From NCBI RefSeq assembly GCF_015070375.1, contig NZ_JADCLL010000008.1, positions 62,001 through 126,000 on the forward strand: a DNA stretch of 64,000 nucleotides. Direction: 5' to 3'. The translations under genes were made by a program, and so were the position numbers. Positions 60,081 to 64,000 of the stretch are shown piece by piece. The notes beneath the pieces are model-generated. The model saw only the letters and a list, made by a program, of their open reading frames with translations. It was not told the origin of the DNA and did not search any database. Numbering within the stretch: the first letter of the stretch is position 1; each line of letters opens with the position of its first letter. The DNA is from Nocardioides kribbensis (GTDB lineage Bacteria; Actinomycetota; Actinomycetes; Propionibacteriales; Nocardioidaceae).

Positions 60081-61100
60081 GTGACTACCCTGCCCACGTT
60101 CGACCGCCCGACCATCGAGGGCGACGTCAGACCACGACGTGTTTCCCGCACACCTCGCGGGGCCGACGCCGTCTTCGCCCACGCGATGCGGGCCGTGGGG
60201 GCCTCCGTGCTGGTGATCACCGGTGGCGTCGGACTGTTCCTGGGCTGGCAGGCCTTCCCGACCCTCCAGCGCTACGGCCTGTCCTTCTTCACCACCGAGG
60301 TCTGGGAGCCTGACACCGACGTGGTCGGCATCGCCGGCATCCTCGCCGGCACGGTCTCGGTGGCCGCGGTGGCGATGGTGATCGCCTTCCCGCTGTCGCT
60401 GCTGACCGCGCTCTACATCAGCGAGTACGCCCCCGCCCGCATCAGGCCCACGCTGGTGTCGCTGGTCGACCTGATGGCGGCCGTCCCCTCGATCGTCTAC
60501 GGCCTGTGGGGGTTCTTCCTGGTCATGCCCCACGCCGCCGAGCTCGCGTTGTGGCTGCAGCGCAACCTCGGTTGGCTGCCGTTCTTCCAGGTCCGCGACA
60601 CCGACCCCGACGCCGCGGTCTGGGACACCAGCCGCTACGTCGGCAGCGCCTTCTGCGCCGGGATCGCGGTCTCGATGATGGTGATGCCGATGGCGTGCGC
60701 GGTGATGCGTCAGGTCTTCTCGCAGACCCCGGTGGGGGAGAAGGAGGCGGCGCTGGCCCTCGGGGCGACCCGCTGGGGCGTGGTGCGGTCGGTCGTGCTC
60801 CCCTTCGGACGCGGCGGCATCATCGGCGGCACCATGCTCGGCCTGGGGCGCGCCCTGGGCGAGACCATCGCCGTCGTCCTCATCATCTCGGTGGCTTTCG
60901 AGGTCAAGCCCAACCTCGTCGAGATCGGCACCGCCACCGTGAGCTCGACCATCGCCGGCCGCTTCGGCGAGGCCGGCCCGGCCCAGCTCTCTGCGCTGCT
61001 GGCCGCCGGCTTCGTCCTGTTCCTCATCACCCTGGCCGTCAACACCGTGGCCGCGGTGGTGGTCAACCGCGGGCGGTCCGGCGCCGGGGTGGAGGCCTGA
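60081..61100 (+). CDS. pstC: Phosphate ABC transporter permease PstC
   Basis: 339 residues, six membrane segments. PstC landmarks: GIAGILAGTVSVAAVAMVIA, PLSLLTALYISEYAP, LVDLMAAVPSIVYGLWGF (the EAA-type loop VGEKEAALALGATRWGVVR near 213) and GLGRALGETIAVVLIISV near 252. GTG start with GAGGAAAC upstream. The stop overlaps the pstA ATG by one base. Imports phosphate with PstA and an ATPase not in the window. Confidence 0.94.
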   Translation: MTTLPTFDRPTIEGDVRPRRVSRTPRGADAVFAHAMRAVGASVLVITGGVGLFLGWQAFPTLQRYGLSFFTTEVWEPDTDVVGIAGILAGTVSVAAVAMVIAFPLSLLTALYISEYAPARIRPTLVSLVDLMAAVPSIVYGLWGFFLVMPHAAELALWLQRNLGWLPFFQVRDTDPDAAVWDTSRYVGSAFCAGIAVSMMVMPMACAVMRQVFSQTPVGEKEAALALGATRWGVVRSVVLPFGRGGIIGGTMLGLGRALGETIAVVLIISVAFEVKPNLVEIGTATVSSTIAGRFGEAGPAQLSALLAAGFVLFLITLAVNTVAAVVVNRGRSGAGVEA

Positions 61101-62353
61101 TGACGACGACCCACGACACCGCGCCCGCCCACGACGTCACGGTGCGCCTCACCGCGGTCGGCACGACCCGGTTGCCGGGAGAGCGCGCCGACCTCGACGC
61201 CGCGCCCGCGCTCCCGCGACCCGGTCTCGGACGTCCTACGCCTGCGGAGCGCTTCCTGCGCTGGGCGCCGTGGCTCTCCGGGCTCGGGGCGGCGTGGCTG
61301 GTGACGCAGCGCCTCCTGCCGCTCTCGGGCGTCCCGTGGTTCCTGATCGCCTGGTTCGTGGCCGGGGTGCTCCTCACCGCCGTGGTGACCGCGATGACCA
61401 CGGGTGTCACCGACATGCGCGACCGCGTCGCGGAGTCTGTCGTCACCGGTGCGGCCCTCCTCGTGGGCGCGGCCCTGCTGAGCACGGTGCTCTTCGTGGT
61501 CGTCCGGGGCTGGCAGCCCCTCACGCACCTCAATTTCTTCGTCGACGACATGAGCGGCGTCGGCCCGAAGGAGTCCCTCGACCGGGGTGGGGTGCTGCAC
61601 GCGATCGTCGGCTCGTTGATCCAGCTCGGGATCGCGCTGCTGATCACCCTGCCGCTGGGCATCGGCACGGCGGTCTTCATGACCGAGGTGGGTGGTCGCT
61701 TCGCCCGCGTGGTGCGCACGGTGGTGGAGGCGATGACGGCGCTGCCCTCGATCGTGGCCGGACTCTTCGTCTACACCGTGTGGATCGTGGCGCTGGGCCG
61801 CGACCGCTCGGGACTCGCCGCAGCCTTCGCCATCGCGGTGATGATGCTGCCCATCATCGCCCGTGCCGCCGACGTCGTGCTGCGGGTGGTGCCCGGGGGG
61901 CTCCGCGAGGCAAGCCTCGCCCTCGGCGCCAGCCGGTGGCGCACCGTGTGGCACGTCGTCCTGCCGACCGCTCGTCCCGGCCTGGCCACGGCGGTCATCC
62001 TCGGAGTCGCTCGCGGCGTCGGTGAGACCAGCCCCGTGCTGCTGACCTCGGGCGCGGCTCCGTTCTTGGTGAAGGGGCCGACCGACGGGGTGATGAACTC
62101 GCTCCCGCTCTTTATCTACACCAATGTGCGCAGCGGCGAGCCCACCGCGATCAACCGCGCCTTCGGGGCCGCCACGGTCCTGCTCCTGCTCGTGCTGCTC
62201 CTCTTCGTCCTCGCCCGCCTTCTGGCGCGCCCCAAGCGGGCCCGCTCGCGCCCCGGCCTGCGCCGCTCGATGGGCGCGTCGGTGCGCGCCCTGGTGCCCA
62301 GGCGCACCCCCGCCCCGCCTGCCCCGCCCGTCCCGTCCGAGGAGAACCGGTGA
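61100..62353 (+). CDS. pstA: Phosphate ABC transporter permease PstA
   Basis: 417 residues, longer than usual PstA (~300) because of a ~100-residue N-terminal extension with extra helices and a Pro/Arg-rich C-terminal tail. Core motifs: GVLHAIVGSLIQLGIALL, LPLGIGTAVFMTEVGG, VVEAMTALPSIVAGLFVY, the ABC loop GLREASLALGASRWRTVWHV near 268 and GVARGVGETSPVLLTSG near 300. GTGA overlap with the next gene. Confidence 0.92.
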   Translation: MTTTHDTAPAHDVTVRLTAVGTTRLPGERADLDAAPALPRPGLGRPTPAERFLRWAPWLSGLGAAWLVTQRLLPLSGVPWFLIAWFVAGVLLTAVVTAMTTGVTDMRDRVAESVVTGAALLVGAALLSTVLFVVVRGWQPLTHLNFFVDDMSGVGPKESLDRGGVLHAIVGSLIQLGIALLITLPLGIGTAVFMTEVGGRFARVVRTVVEAMTALPSIVAGLFVYTVWIVALGRDRSGLAAAFAIAVMMLPIIARAADVVLRVVPGGLREASLALGASRWRTVWHVVLPTARPGLATAVILGVARGVGETSPVLLTSGAAPFLVKGPTDGVMNSLPLFIYTNVRSGEPTAINRAFGAATVLLLLVLLLFVLARLLARPKRARSRPGLRRSMGASVRALVPRRTPAPPAPPVPSEENR

Positions 62354-64000
62354 TCCCCGCCGCCCGCCCGTCCCGCCCCGCCGTCCGAGGCCTCCGTCGT
62401 ACGCCGCACCGGGCTCCGCTCGGCCTCGTCATGCTGGTCGCAGCGGCGCTCGCCGCCGTGCTCGCTCCGGCCACGACGTCCTCCGCCGCCGGTGGCGATC
62501 TCGGCGACCCTGCCGCGCGCGTGGCCTATGCCCAGATCGAGGGCACCGGCTCCACGTGGTCGGAGCTGATCGTGCAGCAGTGGATCGCCGACGTCGACGC
62601 CAACGGACTCAAGGTCGTCTACACCGGAGGCGGGTCCTCGAAGGGTCGCAAGGACTTCGCCCAGGGCTCCACCGACTTCGCCATCTCCGAGATCCCCTAC
62701 CAGGGCACCGACGAGACCGGTCAGGCCGACACCAGCAACGGTCGCGACTTCGCCTACCTGCCGATCGTGGCCGGAGGCACGGCCTTCACCTACCAGCTCA
62801 AGGTGGGTGACGAGCTCGTGCGCAACCTGAGGCTCTCGGGCGAGACGCTGACCAGGATCTTCACCAACCAGATCACCAACTGGAACGACCCGGCCATCAC
62901 GAAGGACAACAACGGGCGCGCCTTCCCGTCGCTGCCCATCACGCCCGTGGTGCGCTCCGACGGCTCCGGCACGACGGCCCAGCTGACGTCGTGGATGGAC
63001 CGGGAGTACCCCTCGATCTGGCGTCCGTTCTTCGGTCGGTCAGGGCTGACGTCCTACTACCCGCGAGAAGGTCGGGCGATCAGCCAGGCGGGCTCCGACC
63101 AGGTCATGAACACCATCGCCAGCTTCGCCGGCAACGGGACCATCGGCTATGTCGAGTACTCCTACCCCGTCAACAAGGACTACCCGGTGGTCAAGGTGCT
63201 GAACCGGGCCGGCTACTTCGTGGAGCCGACGCAGTACAACGTGGCGGTCGCCCTGACGAAGGCGTCGATCAACCCGCAGACCCTCACCCAGGAGCTCGGC
63301 GGGGTCTACGCCAACAGCGACCCGCGCGCCTACCCGATCTCGTCGTACTCCTACATGATCCTGCCGACCGGCGCGAAGGACCCGCGCATGACCACCGCCA
63401 AGCGGCAGACGGTGGCCGACTTCCTCTACTACTCCTTGTGCGCCGGACAGGCCAAGGCCGGTCCCTACGGCTACTCGCCGCTGCCGCTCAACCTCGTCCA
63501 GGCCGGCTTCGACCAGGTAGCCAAGCTCAAGAAGGCCGATCCCGCCGTCGACCTCACCGACCGCGACGTGCGCTCGTGCAACAACCCCACCTTCGACGGC
63601 AAGAACCTCAGCAAGAACAAGCTGGCCGAGATCGCCCCGCAGCCCGCGTCCTGCGACAAGGTCGGCGAGGGTCCGTGCGGCACCGCCACCGGCACCAACC
63701 AGCCCTCCACCGACGAGGCGACCGACGGTGGCGCCGGAGCGGCGCCGGCGAGCACGTCGGGTAACGGCGCCGACGGCGGGGGAGGCGGTGAGGGTGCAGG
63801 CGCTGGTGTGCCGAGCTCCGGGGGCGTCCCCGGTGCGGGAGCGGGGGGTCTCGACCCGGTGACCGGTGAGCCGGTCTCTGCCGCGGCGGCGACCACCGGC
63901 GACGCGCTTTACGCCGATCCGAGCACCGTGCTCAGCGCTGACCGCCCCGGTGACCGACGCGCCTTCGGGTGGCTCTCGGGGCTGCTCCTACTCGCCCTGG
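62350..64000 (+). CDS. pstS: PstS-like phosphate-binding protein, possibly wall- or membrane-anchored (partial)
   Basis: At least 550 residues, running off the window. N-terminal signal peptide (LGLVMLVAAALAAVLAP then Ala-rich site), then a PBP-like domain: AQIEGTGSTWSELIVQQW, YTGGGSSKGRKDFAQGSTDF near residue 92, ITPVVRSDGSGTTAQLTSW near 197, GNGTIGYVEYSYPV near 258. After ~residue 440 comes a low-complexity Gly/Ala/Ser linker and a new hydrophobic stretch at the window edge (FGWLSGLLLLAL), so a C-terminal membrane anchor is likely. GTG in a 4-base overlap with pstA. Being last rather than first in the operon, and anchored at the C-terminus instead of as a lipoprotein, is atypical for PstS. 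Confidence 0.85.
   Translation, partial: MIPAARPSRPAVRGLRRTPHRAPLGLVMLVAAALAAVLAPATTSSAAGGDLGDPAARVAYAQIEGTGSTWSELIVQQWIADVDANGLKVVYTGGGSSKGRKDFAQGSTDFAISEIPYQGTDETGQADTSNGRDFAYLPIVAGGTAFTYQLKVGDELVRNLRLSGETLTRIFTNQITNWNDPAITKDNNGRAFPSLPITPVVRSDGSGTTAQLTSWMDREYPSIWRPFFGRSGLTSYYPREGRAISQAGSDQVMNTIASFAGNGTIGYVEYSYPVNKDYPVVKVLNRAGYFVEPTQYNVAVALTKASINPQTLTQELGGVYANSDPRAYPISSYSYMILPTGAKDPRMTTAKRQTVADFLYYSLCAGQAKAGPYGYSPLPLNLVQAGFDQVAKLKKADPAVDLTDRDVRSCNNPTFDGKNLSKNKLAEIAPQPASCDKVGEGPCGTATGTNQPSTDEATDGGAGAAPASTSGNGADGGGGGEGAGAGVPSSGGVPGAGAGGLDPVTGEPVSAAAATTGDALYADPSTVLSADRPGDRRAFGWLSGLLLLAL

Overview
The window is very GC-rich (about 70% or more in most genes), codes densely on both strands, and starts many genes with GTG. 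Gene content points to a soil-type actinobacterium, most likely Nocardioides or a close relative in Propionibacteriales. The supporting markers are a BldG-type antagonist beside a DUF1998 helicase, the tad/DUF4244/ssd cluster, a lysine-tailed TopA, a cofactor-poor NirD and a DUF2510 protein. The stretch from acs through the tad genes, helicase and topA to holB resembles the M. tuberculosis block Rv3667-Rv3644c; this is from memory and was not searched.

Layout. 1-5510 (minus): nhaA (cut by the window edge), acs, then actP and a DUF485 partner for acetate uptake and activation. 5511-5844: divergent regulatory region with two CRP-like palindromes. 5845-17174 (plus): nitrate assimilation in one close-packed run (nitrate transporter, NasC-type nitrate reductase, an FAD/BFD reductase, nirB, nirD, a HemD-winged-helix protein), then a 0.9 kb palindromic repeat array and a CbiX-type chelatase for siroheme. 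17185-22100 (minus): five genes with 4-base overlaps (methyltransferase, LytS-like kinase, LytTR regulator, small membrane protein, SSS symporter). 22194-24069: degenerate Fic-like gene and HAD phosphatase converging on a gap that probably encodes an Ms1/6S-like RNA. 24218-29641 (plus): ssd-tadA-tadB-tadC-DUF4244-tadE-tadE-like pilus operon. 29668-45340: helicase, bldG, hppA, methyltransferase, unknown gene, topA, tmk, holB, secreted peptidase, LysR regulator and a small Cys-pair protein.

At 45421 lies tRNA-Thr(CGT). The next ~14.5 kb (to about 59.9 kb) looks like an accessory island: lower and patchy GC, broken transposase fragments, defence-type genes and an ICE-type gene, but no integrase. 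It carries a DUF2510-DUF4041-GIY-YIG fusion, an orphan gene, a three-gene cassette (GHKL ATPase fused to a Shedu-like nuclease, a PD-(D/E)XK protein, an unknown protein), a low-GC pentapeptide membrane protein between two dead IS fragments, a KAP NTPase and a replication-relaxation-like gene. The core resumes at 59974 with a PHO-box-like repeat and pstC-pstA-pstS-like, cut by the right edge.

Most exciting candidates: the GHKL-Shedu/PD-(D/E)XK cassette as a possible undescribed anti-phage system, the ABC-ABC array of exact 55-bp inverted-repeat cassettes between the siroheme genes, and the Ms1/6S-like RNA locus. All functions are inferred from sequence reading and recalled family knowledge; no database search was run.
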